Below, in pieces: positions 8,229-16,946 of a stretch of 40,748 nt of DNA. The stretch is taken from NCBI GenBank assembly GCA_003555415.1, contig PWHX01000101.1, positions 1 through 40,748 of the forward strand, read 5' to 3'. This DNA is from Syntrophomonadaceae bacterium (lineage in GTDB: Bacteria; Bacillota; Dethiobacteria; SKNC01). The position numbers and the translations under genes are program-made. The notes beneath the pieces were generated by a model, which had not been told where the DNA came from, searched no databases, and saw nothing but the letters and a program-made list of their open reading frames with translations. Positions within the stretch are counted from its first letter, which is position 1; each line of letters begins with the position of its first letter.

Positions 8229-9289
8229 TAAAGATCTCCACCTTTTGGCTGATGGTATGACTTTCTCCTAAGCTGACCGCAAGCCGCATCTATATCTCTT
8301 CCCAGGGACCTTCTAACAGTTACAGGTATCCTTGATTTTTCTAACATGTCTTTAAATTCTATTATCTTATTTTTTGAAGGAGGTCTGTAATTAAAATCTT
8401 TTACTGGATTAAAGGGAATAAGATTAACATGACAGTTTATTTTTTTTACTAGATTCGCCAAGTTGTAAGCATAAACCTTCTCCGAGTTAAAATTATCTAT
8501 GAGAAGATAATCAAAAGTAATTCGAGAACCGGTTTTTTTAACATAATACCGGCAGGAATTCATTAACTCTTTTAAAGGATATTTGCGATTAACAGGCATA
8601 ATCTGGTTCCTTAAAACATCCGTAGGAGCATGAAGCGATACTGAAAGTGTTAGAGGGTAATTATATTCAGCAAGCCTCTTTATTTTTTGTGCCAAACCGC
8701 AGGTAGATAAAGTAACATGCCGTAAACTCATATTAAAACCCAGGGGAGAACTTACCAGGTGAAGAAAATCCAAAATATTTGTAAAGTTATCTAAAGGCTC
8801 ACCTAGTCCCATTAGGACAATTCCTTTTAATACCTTATCTCTTCTTTTTAATTCTTTTTGTACAAACAACACCTGTGCCATTATCTCTCCAGCTTCTAAG
8901 TTTCTAACCCTTCCTCCAATCCCGGAAGCACAAAACGTGCAGCCCATGCGGCATCCTACCTGAGAAGAAACACAAAGGATATAACCATACCTGTAGTACA
9001 TAACTACCGATTCAATTTTTTCCCCATCCGGCAGACAAAATAAGTATTTAATAGATTCATCCTTTGAAATCTGCTCATCTAAAAGAACTAATTCTTCAAT
9101 GAAAGCAGTTTTTTTCAACTTCTCTCTCAGCTCTTTGGGAAAATTGGTCATCAAATCAAAAGAAGTTACTCCTTTTTTATAAATCCAGTCTATTAACTGA
9201 TAAGCCCTGTATTTTTCTTCCCCCAAGCTGGAAAAAAAATCTATTAACTCTTCTTCTTTTAGTCCCAGAAAATTGGCCTTTTGATTCAA
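8228..9289 (-). CDS. rlmN: 23S rRNA (adenine2503-C2)/tRNA(adenine37-C2) methyltransferase
   Basis: Radical-SAM methyltransferase that methylates A2503 of 23S rRNA, and A37 of some tRNAs, through a methyl-cysteine relay. The 353-residue protein has the [4Fe-4S] motif C-x3-C-x2-C at 113, 117 and 120, GLGEPLDN near 162, and the second catalytic cysteine Cys337 in AACGQL, with SLGRDID just before it. The start is TTG at 9289 with AAGGGTG upstream. A 13-bp inverted repeat lies in the 87-base gap after rsmB. The stop overlaps the stp start by one base. Confidence 0.97.
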   Translation of the reverse strand: MNQKANFLGLKEEELIDFFSSLGEEKYRAYQLIDWIYKKGVTSFDLMTNFPKELREKLKKTAFIEELVLLDEQISKDESIKYLFCLPDGEKIESVVMYYRYGYILCVSSQVGCRMGCTFCASGIGGRVRNLEAGEIMAQVLFVQKELKRRDKVLKGIVLMGLGEPLDNFTNILDFLHLVSSPLGFNMSLRHVTLSTCGLAQKIKRLAEYNYPLTLSVSLHAPTDVLRNQIMPVNRKYPLKELMNSCRYYVKKTGSRITFDYLLIDNFNSEKVYAYNLANLVKKINCHVNLIPFNPVKDFNYRPPSKNKIIEFKDMLEKSRIPVTVRRSLGRDIDAACGQLRRKSYHQPKGGDL

Positions 9290-9336
9290 TTCACATTACA
9301 CCCTTTTGTTATTTTATTTATACTGTTAACATAACT

Positions 9337-9372
9337 CCTTTTAAAAAGTATAACAAATGACTTTTTAAAAGG
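9337..9372. repeat. perfect 13-bp inverted repeat between rsmB and rlmN
   Basis: CCTTTTAAAAAGT at 9337-9349 is matched exactly by its reverse complement at 9360-9372, with a 10-base loop. It lies just after the rsmB stop and about 50 bases before the rlmN start. No uninterrupted T-run follows on either strand, so it is not a textbook terminator. It could slow or partly terminate transcription, protect the rsmB 3' end, or be a protein-binding site. Confidence 0.7.
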
Positions 9373-9376
9373 CAAA

Positions 9377-10738
9377 TTAACCCTTCTTTTGCCATCTGGC
9401 CAGAAAAAAACCATCCAAATTATATTTATGGGGGAAAATATGCAAGAAGCCTTTTACAAGTGTGCTTTCTTCCCTAAACTGGGAAGGTAAATATGGAGTA
9501 AGATCACAATAGACAAAATCAGGGTTTTTTTTCATAAAATATTCAAATATTTCTGTTGTTTCTTCCAGCTCATTGGTGCACACCGAGTAAACCAGTACCC
9601 CTGAAGGCTTAAGGGTGCTAGCTGCTTCTTCTAACAGTTTTATTTGAATCCTGGAAAGTTCACTAATATCGGCAGGTTTTCTTTTCCACTTTAAATCAGG
9701 CTTTCCCTTTAACACCCCAAGCCCGGAACAAGGAGCATCAACAAGTGCCCTGTCCACCTTACCTTTTAGCTTTAAAGGAAGATTACGGGCATCCCCTATA
9801 ACAGGTTCTATAATATTGATTCCCAGACGTTTTGCGTTCTTTTCTATTATTTTAACTTTATGAGAATAGATATCACAGCATACCACCCTTCCCCTGCCAC
9901 CCATAAGTTGTGCAATATGGGTAGCTTTTCCTCCTGGGGCACTACAACTATCTAAAATTGTCTCCCCTGCCTGTGGGTCTAAGAGCCTGGAAACCAGCAT
10001 AGAACTTTCACTTTGAACATGAAATAATCCATCATTGAAAGATTTTAAGCCTGAAAGAGGTTTTGCCTTTTTTATAATAAGGGCTTCCGGGGTGCAAAAT
10101 CCTTCCTCTACCTCCATATCTTCTTCCCTTAAAACCTTCTTTAATTCCTCCCGCTCAACCTTAAAGGTATTAGTTCGCACTGTTACAGGTGCTGGCTTAT
10201 TCAGGGAAATTAGCATTTCTTCAACATTTCTAGCTCCAAAACGCTTAAGCCATCTTTTTACCATCCAAGTAGGAAAACTAAACCGGATTGACAGGTGTTT
10301 TAATAAGTCCTTTTCACGATCAGGATTTTTTATCTCGTCTTTCCGACGTAAAAATCCCCGGAGCACACCATTAACAAATTTAGCCGCTCCTTTATGGCTA
10401 AATTTTTTGGCTAACTCTACTCCTTCATAGCAGGCGGCAGATGCCGGAATCTTTTCCAGATAAGCAATCTGGTAAATAGATAGTCTAAGTATATTTTTAG
10501 TCTTTGGATCAATTTTTGATGCTTTCCTTCCAGTAACATTTTCTATCAACCAATCCAGAGTTAGTAAATATCTTACCACACCATAGCACATTTCTGTGAC
10601 CAAAGCCCTGTCTCGGCCGGTCAAATTTTTTTTCTGTAAATGGGCTTTTAAAGAAAGGTCCACATAAGCTCCCCGGACATCCACTTCATTTAAAATGTGA
10701 AAAACGACCTCCCGGGGTTTAACCATCTTTGCTTTCAT
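9377..10738 (-). CDS. rsmB: 16S rRNA (cytosine967-C5)-methyltransferase
   Basis: SAM-dependent m5C methyltransferase of 16S rRNA. The N-terminal NusB-like RNA-binding domain spans about 1-145. The Rossmann methyltransferase domain follows, with the SAM motif DSCSAPGGKATHIA, the DAPCSGLG motif and the YSVCT motif that provide the two catalytic cysteines. About 453 residues, normal for RsmB/Sun. Either TTG (10741) or the following ATG (10738) could start it; GGAGG stands 9 bases before the ATG, which I chose. It lies between the DUF6391-like membrane gene and rlmN, within a run of rRNA and translation-maintenance genes. Confidence 0.96.
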   Translation of the reverse strand: MKAKMVKPREVVFHILNEVDVRGAYVDLSLKAHLQKKNLTGRDRALVTEMCYGVVRYLLTLDWLIENVTGRKASKIDPKTKNILRLSIYQIAYLEKIPASAACYEGVELAKKFSHKGAAKFVNGVLRGFLRRKDEIKNPDREKDLLKHLSIRFSFPTWMVKRWLKRFGARNVEEMLISLNKPAPVTVRTNTFKVEREELKKVLREEDMEVEEGFCTPEALIIKKAKPLSGLKSFNDGLFHVQSESSMLVSRLLDPQAGETILDSCSAPGGKATHIAQLMGGRGRVVCCDIYSHKVKIIEKNAKRLGINIIEPVIGDARNLPLKLKGKVDRALVDAPCSGLGVLKGKPDLKWKRKPADISELSRIQIKLLEEAASTLKPSGVLVYSVCTNELEETTEIFEYFMKKNPDFVYCDLTPYLPSQFREESTLVKGFLHIFPHKYNLDGFFLARWQKKG

Positions 10739-10809
10739 CAATTATTACCTCCAGCAGTTCTACATACCAGTAAATATTATTAAGTATGGAATAGCTTGCA
10801 TATTTAATG

Positions 10810-10845
10810 TACTTTAAAAGTAGGGGCCGGTTAATACCCCTACTT
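10810..10845 (-). terminator. intrinsic terminator overlapping the stop of the HxxEH membrane gene
   Basis: AAGTAGGGG at 10818-10826 pairs perfectly with CCCCTACTT at 10837-10845, a 9-bp stem with a 10-base loop. On the minus strand TTTTAAAG follows. The stem includes part of the stop codon of the upstream membrane protein gene. It would end or attenuate that transcript before rsmB. The T-run is short, so termination may be partial. Confidence 0.6.
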
Positions 10846-11506
10846 AAAAATCTAACGCTACATGATGCGCTCTTCTAGTTCGGACAAAAAACTCCGTTGG
10901 CTTGAGGCTTATGGGCAGACCTAAAAAACCCATGCCTACCTTCGCCTTATACTCAACTCCAACAATCTGAAAGTCATCTACCTGAGTAGAAGTAGTTAGA
11001 TAACGCTGTATTATTTTACCGACTATCGGACCAATGATTTGGGCTAAAAAAATAGCTAACAATACATTTATCAAATTAAACATCCCTGTTTGCAAAAGAA
11101 GCAGCAGAAAAATTACTGAAGTAACAAAATTAGCAGCAAGGATGCTGGTTCCACAGCGGTCATGGATGACAAGGCTGTCTTCTCTTTGCTGCAGCCGACG
11201 CAAACCTGCAGCTGCCGCCATTTCCAGGTGTAATGGGTCTACCATTCCCTGAATAATGAATCCATTTTCGTTAGCCATACCTGCTAATCCCTGATAGCCA
11301 AACTTTTCTTCCAGGACATTTATAGTTGCATGCTCTAAAGCATGATTTCCCCTTAGCTCTTTGTTAAAAGCTATCTTTATCAATTGAAAAGGAACAGTAA
11401 CAATATTTATTAAAGAATAAATGGTAAAGTGAAAAGGAAGTAAAATAACACTAATTAAGATAACAAGAACTAAAGGCCATAGAAATAATGCAAATACTAA
11501 CCACAT
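10844..11506 (-). CDS. DUF6391-like membrane protein with HxxEH motif
   Basis: A 220-residue membrane protein: a hydrophobic N-terminal segment (about 1-45, one or two helices), a soluble middle, another hydrophobic region (about 122-165), and a polar C-terminus. The middle carries NHALEHAT (His55, Glu58, His59) and IHDRCGTS (His115, Cys118), which resemble the DUF6391 family as I remember it. HxxEH is the inverted zinc motif of M16-type peptidases, so a metal site or protease is conceivable but unproven. In several Clostridia a zinc metallopeptidase gene sits at this position between DUF116 and rsmB. The flanking gaps are 83 and about 105 bases, so it may be transcribed alone. Function unknown. 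Confidence 0.65.
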   Translation of the reverse strand: MWLVFALFLWPLVLVILISVILLPFHFTIYSLINIVTVPFQLIKIAFNKELRGNHALEHATINVLEEKFGYQGLAGMANENGFIIQGMVDPLHLEMAAAAGLRRLQQREDSLVIHDRCGTSILAANFVTSVIFLLLLLQTGMFNLINVLLAIFLAQIIGPIVGKIIQRYLTTSTQVDDFQIVGVEYKAKVGMGFLGLPISLKPTEFFVRTRRAHHVALDF

Positions 11507-11589
11507 TAAGACTTCACGCTCCTATTTTCTTGTATAATAATTCCTGTATAATTGTATAAGTAAGCTTTTGAAAAATGAGCCTTAAAAAT

Positions 11590-12342
11590 CTATTTTATGA
11601 AAAATTTAACCGCTTCTTCTACTATTTTTAAGTCCACCTGGGTATTAAAGCAAGGACCCTGGGGTCGTTGGTTAGATATCCCTAAAACCGGCAGTGGACT
11701 GGCCTCCAGTATACCACTACTCAAATCTCTCTCACACGCTACTGCAATAATGGCTTTAGGTTTTATACTTTCAATCTCTTTCCTTGCCAGGGTACCTCCT
11801 GTAACTACTTTAACGTTAAAACCGTATTCACCAGCTAGCTCCAATAAAGGCCCAATTTTACACCTGCCACAGCCTTGGCAATTATTAATATTCATAGTAA
11901 TACGGTGGGGGCAGTTACTTAACTGTAAACAGTGGGGAAGTAAAATTAGCAACTGGGAGGGATGCACCTTCATATTGCGGATACACACAAGATGGTTATT
12001 TAATTCTATAAATGACCGTTGTATTTTATCCTGAGCAATCTTAAGCATTTTCCCCAGTTGAATCACAAAGGGATAAAGGAAGTTTAACGTAAGTCTTGTA
12101 GCTTTTTGCCAGCTGGGGTAAAGGGGAACATTTAAGATAGTAAGCAATATACCTGCAAGGCCAGCTGCTGCCAGAAAAGCTATTCCCATAAAGATCACCA
12201 CTAAAACTATAAATACTATTTGATTTAAAAACGTCCTCTGATTAAAAGTTAAACTCCAGATATAATAAACAAGAAGGGTAAATATTATTAGACTGACCAG
12301 AAGAAGCCCTACAAAAATTCTTTTTTTTGACTCCATTTTCAT
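11590..12342 (-). CDS. DUF116 family membrane protein, cysteine-rich
   Basis: A 250-residue protein with two N-terminal membrane helices (about 9-30 and 41-70) and a cytoplasmic DUF116 domain. The domain has many cysteines: Cys138, Cys144, a C-x2-C-x2-C cluster at 155, 158 and 161, Cys203 in VACERDL, and Cys231. Such spacing suggests a metal or Fe-S site, but no function has been established for the family. It begins 2 bases after the fmt stop and is almost certainly cotranscribed with fmt, a linkage I recall from other Clostridia. The start could be the first Met or Met3. Confidence 0.8.
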   Translation of the reverse strand: MKMESKKRIFVGLLLVSLIIFTLLVYYIWSLTFNQRTFLNQIVFIVLVVIFMGIAFLAAAGLAGILLTILNVPLYPSWQKATRLTLNFLYPFVIQLGKMLKIAQDKIQRSFIELNNHLVCIRNMKVHPSQLLILLPHCLQLSNCPHRITMNINNCQGCGRCKIGPLLELAGEYGFNVKVVTGGTLARKEIESIKPKAIIAVACERDLSSGILEASPLPVLGISNQRPQGPCFNTQVDLKIVEEAVKFFIK

Positions 12343-12344
12343 AA

Positions 12345-13289
12345 TTACCGGCCCCCCAGTAAATCTCCTGCCTCTAATTTATTCCCCTTTAAGAAATCAA
12401 CAGCCGACATTTTCCTGCTTCCTGAGAGCTGGAGTTCCGTAGCCAGTAAAATCCCTTTTCCTGTACCGATTTTTATTCCTTCTTCATTAATCTTCAGCAC
12501 TTTTCCCGGTTTGAAACTGCCTTCCTCTTGTGCCACCCTGGATCCCCATATTTTAAGCCTTTTTTCTTTAAAGAAAGTATAGGCTCCGGGCCACGGATTC
12601 ATACCTCTAACCTGGTTGAAAATATTTCTTGCTGAATCTTCCCAGTTAATTATTTCTTCTTCCCTTTTCAACGGAGGCGCATAAGTAGCCTTTTCCTGAT
12701 CCTGCTCCCTTCGGAAAACGTTCCCTTTAACGATATATTCTATTGTTTCCAGCAGCACCTCTGCTCCCATTTCAGCCAACCGATCATGGAGCAAGCCTAC
12801 CGTTTCATCCTCCTTAATATTCGTATCTCTCTGTAAAATAATATCTCCAGTATCCATTCCCTTAGTCATATACATGGTAGTAATCCCTGTAGTCTTTTCC
12901 CCATTAATTAGGGCCCGATGGATGGGAGCTGCACCCCTGTATTGAGGTAAAAGAGAAGCGTGAACATTTACACAACCAAGGGGAGGAGTCCTTAATACAC
13001 TCTCCGGAAGAATTTTACCATAAGCTACAACTATAATTAAATCCGGCTTTAGTTCAACTAAATTATTAATGAATTCAGTGGAAAGTTTTTCCGGCTGCAG
13101 TATTTTAAAACCATGCCCCATGGCTTCTTGTTTTACCGGTGAATAAGATATTTTTTTGCCCCTTCCTTTAGGGCGATCCGGCTGGGTTACTACAGCTTTT
13201 ATATAATAATTATTTCCAATGAGATTTTTTAGAGTAGGAACTGCAAAATCAGGAGTTCCCATGAATACTATACCAGGTGTTCTTTTCAT
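12345..13289 (-). CDS. fmt: methionyl-tRNA formyltransferase
   Basis: Transfers a formyl group from 10-formyltetrahydrofolate to initiator Met-tRNA. The 314-residue protein has the N-terminal GARFT-type catalytic domain: FMGTPDFAVP, the NVHASLLPQYRGAAPIHRAL signature with the catalytic Asn/His, and GMDTGDI with the catalytic Asp. A C-terminal OB-like tRNA-binding domain follows. It lies 99 bases after def, the deformylase that removes the same formyl group, and is directly coupled to the DUF116 gene. Order and length are as in other Firmicutes. Confidence 0.98.
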   Translation of the reverse strand: MKRTPGIVFMGTPDFAVPTLKNLIGNNYYIKAVVTQPDRPKGRGKKISYSPVKQEAMGHGFKILQPEKLSTEFINNLVELKPDLIIVVAYGKILPESVLRTPPLGCVNVHASLLPQYRGAAPIHRALINGEKTTGITTMYMTKGMDTGDIILQRDTNIKEDETVGLLHDRLAEMGAEVLLETIEYIVKGNVFRREQDQEKATYAPPLKREEEIINWEDSARNIFNQVRGMNPWPGAYTFFKEKRLKIWGSRVAQEEGSFKPGKVLKINEEGIKIGTGKGILLATELQLSGSRKMSAVDFLKGNKLEAGDLLGGR

Positions 13290-13388
13290 CTAAATTCTCC
13301 TTTAAATCTATACAACAACCAAAATTAAAGTTTAATCTATTATAGGTTCTATTTTACCATATTTTATATTGGGTTAATAGGTTACTGT

Positions 13389-13859
13389 TTATAGCTCTTT
13401 TTCAGACGGCTCAATAAAGCGAATAGCCCTGTCTATAAGCAGTTTCCCTTCCAGATGGTCTATTTCATGCTGAAGGGCCCTGGACAGCAGTCCATTAGTC
13501 ACTATTCGAAAGTTTTGTCCTTCCCTGTTTAAAGCCTCTACCGTGACCTTCTTTGCCCGACTTACCTCACCTATGATTCCAGGAAAACTAAGGCAGCCCT
13601 CAACATTATTCTCTTTTCCTTCTAATTCAACTATTTTGGGATTTATCAGTTCAATCAGGTTCCCATCTTGAATATCTATAACTACCAACTGCTTTGGAAT
13701 TCCTATCTGGTTAGCCGCCAGCCCAATTCCCTCTGCGCTGTACATAGTTTCTGCCATGTCGTTAAGAATGTTAATTATCTGGGGAGTAATTTTTTTAATT
13801 TCGCTAGCTTTTTCTCTAAGGTCCGGGTCATTCCCTTTTCTGATAATTCTTACTGCCAT
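13389..13859 (-). CDS. def: peptide deformylase
   Basis: Removes the N-formyl group from new polypeptides. All three motifs are present: GIGLAANQIG (motif 1), EGCLSFPG with metal-binding Cys92, and QHEIDHLEG with His134, Glu135 and His138 (residues counted from the GTG at 13868). AAGGAG lies 8 bases before the ATG at 13859, and the upstream GTG overlaps that ribosome site, so I use the ATG, giving 156 residues. It follows priA by 22 bases and precedes fmt. Confidence 0.97.
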   Translation of the reverse strand: MAVRIIRKGNDPDLREKASEIKKITPQIINILNDMAETMYSAEGIGLAANQIGIPKQLVVIDIQDGNLIELINPKIVELEGKENNVEGCLSFPGIIGEVSRAKKVTVEALNREGQNFRIVTNGLLSRALQHEIDHLEGKLLIDRAIRFIEPSEKEL

Positions 13860-13881
13860 TTTATTCACTCCTTTTGCCTTA

Positions 13882-16122
13882 TCACAACATATTTAAAGGA
13901 TTAACATCCAAGGCTATCCTTATATTTTTACCCTTTGCAGTGCTATAAATATCTTCAAAAGCCTTTTGACCTACCTGACTTATGATTTCCAAATCACTGC
14001 TTTTTAGCACTAAATGCCATCGATATCTGCCCTTTATTTTAGACAAGGGACAGGGCCCAGGGCCGAGTATATCTCCTTTATCACTTTCTAATAAAGAGTC
14101 CAGAGTTTCTTTAAACAAACCTGCAATATTAGAAAGATCCTTTTCATCACTTCCAGAAAAAACCACCCTTAGCATACAAGAATAAGGTGGATATCCAAAT
14201 TCTTTCCTTAAATTCATCTCTTTTTCATAAAATTCCTGGTAATCATGGTTCATGGCCGTCAAAATACTATAATGATCGGGACAGTACGTCTGTATTAAAA
14301 CCTTACCTCCTAGAGAACTACGCCCGGTCCTCCCGGCTACTTGAGTTAAAAGCTGAAAAGTTCTTTCTCCAGCCCTGAAATCAGGCAAATTTAAAGCTGT
14401 ATCCGCAGCGATCACTCCCACTAAAGTAACCCTGGGGAAATCTAACCCCTTGGCTACCATTTGTGTGCCAATTAATATATCCGCTTTCCCCTGTTTAAAG
14501 GACTTAAATATTTCCTGGTGAGAATGCCTGCGGGAGGTTGAGTCTCTATCCATGCGTAAAATCCTGGCAAAAGGGAATTTTTCTTTCACTTCTCTTTCAA
14601 CTCGCTGTGTACCTAACCCCAAAAAACGTATATAGTAGCCCTGGCAGTCAGGGCAAAGCTTTGGGACCTTTCTTTCATAGTGGCAGTAGTGACACTTTAA
14701 CTGATCCCCGCTGGAATGGTAGGTTAGAGTAATGCTGCAGTTAGGACAGCGCTGTACAAAACCGCATTCTTTACAAACTACAAAAGAAGCAAACCCCCTG
14801 CGATTAATAAAAAGTATAACTTGTTGTTTTTTCTCCAGGGAAGACTCTATCTCCCTATAAAGCTCACTGCTCAAGAAATTCTTGTTGCCTTTTTTTATTT
14901 CTTTTTTCAGGTCTACCACATTAACTGGAGGCAAAGGACGCTCTTCCACCCTGCTGTCTATTTTAACAAGAACATTGAACCCGGACGCAGCCTGGTAATA
15001 ACTGTCCACAGAAGGAGTGGCACTTCCTAAAATAAGAGGACATTTATTTATCCAGCTTCTTCTTTCAGCTACTTTACGGGCATCGTACCTGGGGCTCTCT
15101 TCCTGCTTGTAGGTGCTCTCATGTTCTTCGTCGATAATAATAATGCCCAGATTAGTAAAAGGAGCAAAAATAGCTGAACGGGGGCCCACAGCAATTTTTA
15201 TCTCTCCCTCTAGTATCCTACACCACTGGTCGTATCTTTCCCCCGCGGAAAGCTTGCTGTGCAGGACGGTAACCAGAGAACCAAACCTTGCTCTAAACCA
15301 GCTTACCATCTGGGGAGTTAAAGATATTTCTGGAACCAGTACCAGAGCTTCTCTGCCTTCTTTAATAACCTCTTCAATTGCCTGTAGATAAACTTCAGTT
15401 TTCCCACTGCCGGTTACCCCGTGAAGCAATATAGTATCAGATTCTTTTTTATACAGATGACTCTTTATGGTTTCTAAAGCTTGTGACTGCTGGATGTTTA
15501 ATTTTAGTTTTGCTGAAAGTCCAAAAAGTTTTTTTTGGAAGGGATCTCTTATTATTCTTTTCTTATAGAACTCTACTAAACCCTTTTTCTCCAGAGCATT
15601 AACTGTTTGATGACTGGTTTCAGCAGCTTCCAGGAGATCTTTTAAAGGCATTTCCCCTTGACTCATTATTAAGTTTAGAACTTGAGCCTGCTTCGGGGCT
15701 CTTTTTTCATATTCTTGGATATAGGTTAATGTTTTTTCCCCAAATTGTTTTATTCTAACCAGGGTTATTTCCTTGGCTTTAACCTTAGCATAAAACCCAG
15801 GAACAATAGTTTTTAAAACTTCTGACAAAGGACAAAGATATAACTGAGAGATCCAACCGGCTAACTCTATTAATTCTTTAGTCAGTAATGGAAAGGGGTC
15901 TATTACATTAATTATATCTCTTATTTTTTCTTCTTCAATTTCCGGGCTGGAATCAAAACCTGTAACAAACCCGGACAGTTTACGCCCACCGAAAGGAACT
16001 AATACCCTGGCCCCTTCTTGTATTAAGTCTAACTGCTGTCCGGATATTCTGTAATGAAAAAACTTGTTTCCAATCCCCGGATTGGCAAGATCAACAACCA
16101 CCCTGGCAAACTTATCTTCCAT
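13882..16122 (-). CDS. priA: primosomal protein N' (replication restart helicase)
   Basis: 3'-to-5' superfamily 2 helicase that reloads the replisome at stalled forks. The N-terminal DNA-binding domain (about 1-200) is followed by helicase motifs GVTGSGKTEVY (Walker A) and DEEHESTYKQ (DEAH-like). The zinc-binding insertion has four CxxC-type pairs in about 50 residues (CKEC, CPNC, CHYC, CPDC), then the GTQMVAKGLDFP and QVAGRTGR motifs. An ATG at 16149 exists, but GGGAAGGAAG lies 7 bases before the ATG at 16122, and the resulting start MEDKFARVVVDL is the usual PriA N-terminus. That gives 746 residues, a normal length. Confidence 0.97.
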   Translation of the reverse strand: MEDKFARVVVDLANPGIGNKFFHYRISGQQLDLIQEGARVLVPFGGRKLSGFVTGFDSSPEIEEEKIRDIINVIDPFPLLTKELIELAGWISQLYLCPLSEVLKTIVPGFYAKVKAKEITLVRIKQFGEKTLTYIQEYEKRAPKQAQVLNLIMSQGEMPLKDLLEAAETSHQTVNALEKKGLVEFYKKRIIRDPFQKKLFGLSAKLKLNIQQSQALETIKSHLYKKESDTILLHGVTGSGKTEVYLQAIEEVIKEGREALVLVPEISLTPQMVSWFRARFGSLVTVLHSKLSAGERYDQWCRILEGEIKIAVGPRSAIFAPFTNLGIIIIDEEHESTYKQEESPRYDARKVAERRSWINKCPLILGSATPSVDSYYQAASGFNVLVKIDSRVEERPLPPVNVVDLKKEIKKGNKNFLSSELYREIESSLEKKQQVILFINRRGFASFVVCKECGFVQRCPNCSITLTYHSSGDQLKCHYCHYERKVPKLCPDCQGYYIRFLGLGTQRVEREVKEKFPFARILRMDRDSTSRRHSHQEIFKSFKQGKADILIGTQMVAKGLDFPRVTLVGVIAADTALNLPDFRAGERTFQLLTQVAGRTGRSSLGGKVLIQTYCPDHYSILTAMNHDYQEFYEKEMNLRKEFGYPPYSCMLRVVFSGSDEKDLSNIAGLFKETLDSLLESDKGDILGPGPCPLSKIKGRYRWHLVLKSSDLEIISQVGQKAFEDIYSTAKGKNIRIALDVNPLNML

Positions 16123-16223
16123 ATGATCTTCCTTCCCTGTTATAAACATTCTTGCTTCTTTTTCTTTAAAAATATTTTAATATTTATATTTTTTAAGATA
16201 TACTAATTCTAGGAGGTTTTAAA

Positions 16224-16838
16224 TTGTTTGACCTGAAAAAGTTTCTATTAATTCTAAAAAATAATAACTTCTGGATTAAGCTGTCGGCCTTAATATTTTT
16301 TGGTAGTTTTTTTCTTGGATATATTGGTGCAGCTCAAAACCTTGGTTTTATTCAAGAATTTTCTGCTCCCTATTTTGATTTTTTGGAGGATCTGGCAGAA
16401 GAAGTTGTTGACAGCAGTCCTTTAAGAGGCATTTTTCTGCTTTTTTTGAATAACTTCCTTGCCTCCTTAAGAGTGCTGTTCCTGGGAATAATTCTGGGCA
16501 TAGCTCCATTTTTAAGTTTACTGGTTAATGGTAGTATTTTAGGAATTGTTACCGCAATCCTGGCTGAGCAAAACATTAATCCTGTATTCTTTTTATCCCT
16601 GGGCATTCTTCCCCATGGTATCTTAGAAATACCCGCCTTCTTAATCAGCGCAGCCTTCGGGTTAAAACTTGGGTATCATTTAATCTACCCTATTGAAGGA
16701 AAAAACAGGCGGAAAAGCATTTCTTATATTCTCAATGAAGTTTTAAACATATTTTTCTTTATATTTATTCTTTTAGTTTTAGCAGCCATAATTGAAATTC
16801 TGATAACTCCATTTCTTATAAGTATTTTATTTATATAA
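16224..16838 (+). CDS. SpoIIM-like (stage II sporulation protein M family) membrane protein
   Basis: A 204-residue protein of the SpoIIM/DUF95 family. It has about five hydrophobic helices (near 18-35, 70-105, 105-125, 128-150, 170-200) and the family signature LPHGILEIPA near 133-142. SpoIIM itself belongs to the DMP complex for septal peptidoglycan removal during engulfment; many paralogues have no known role. It starts with TTG at 16224, with AGGAGG at 16211. It is divergent from priA, convergent with coaBC, and not in a sporulation operon, so it may be a SpoIIM paralogue rather than the sporulation protein. Confidence 0.8.
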   Translation: MFDLKKFLLILKNNNFWIKLSALIFFGSFFLGYIGAAQNLGFIQEFSAPYFDFLEDLAEEVVDSSPLRGIFLLFLNNFLASLRVLFLGIILGIAPFLSLLVNGSILGIVTAILAEQNINPVFFLSLGILPHGILEIPAFLISAAFGLKLGYHLIYPIEGKNRRKSISYILNEVLNIFFFIFILLVLAAIIEILITPFLISILFI

Positions 16839-16909
16839 AAAAAAATATAAAGATGCAAGCCTTTTTTTGTATTATGATTCAGGGGTTTAGCTTAATTGCC
16901 GGTTACATC

Positions 16910-16946
16910 GCTAAAAAAAACGACTTTTTTCAAGTCGATTTTTTGT
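16910..16946. terminator. bidirectional terminator between the SpoIIM-like gene and coaBC
   Basis: CGACTT at 16921-16926 and AAGTCG at 16932-16937 form a stem with a short T-rich loop. TTTTTT follows on the plus strand, and a run of T (the plus-strand A-run at about 16913-16920) follows on the minus strand. It can stop both convergent transcripts. The coaBC stop codon (TGA, 16930-16932) sits inside the hairpin. Confidence 0.8.

Noticed and set aside
16199..16204. TATACT as a -10 box for the SpoIIM-like gene
   Set aside because: The predicted RNA start would fall on the AGGAGG ribosome site and no -35 box is visible, so I do not call it a promoter.
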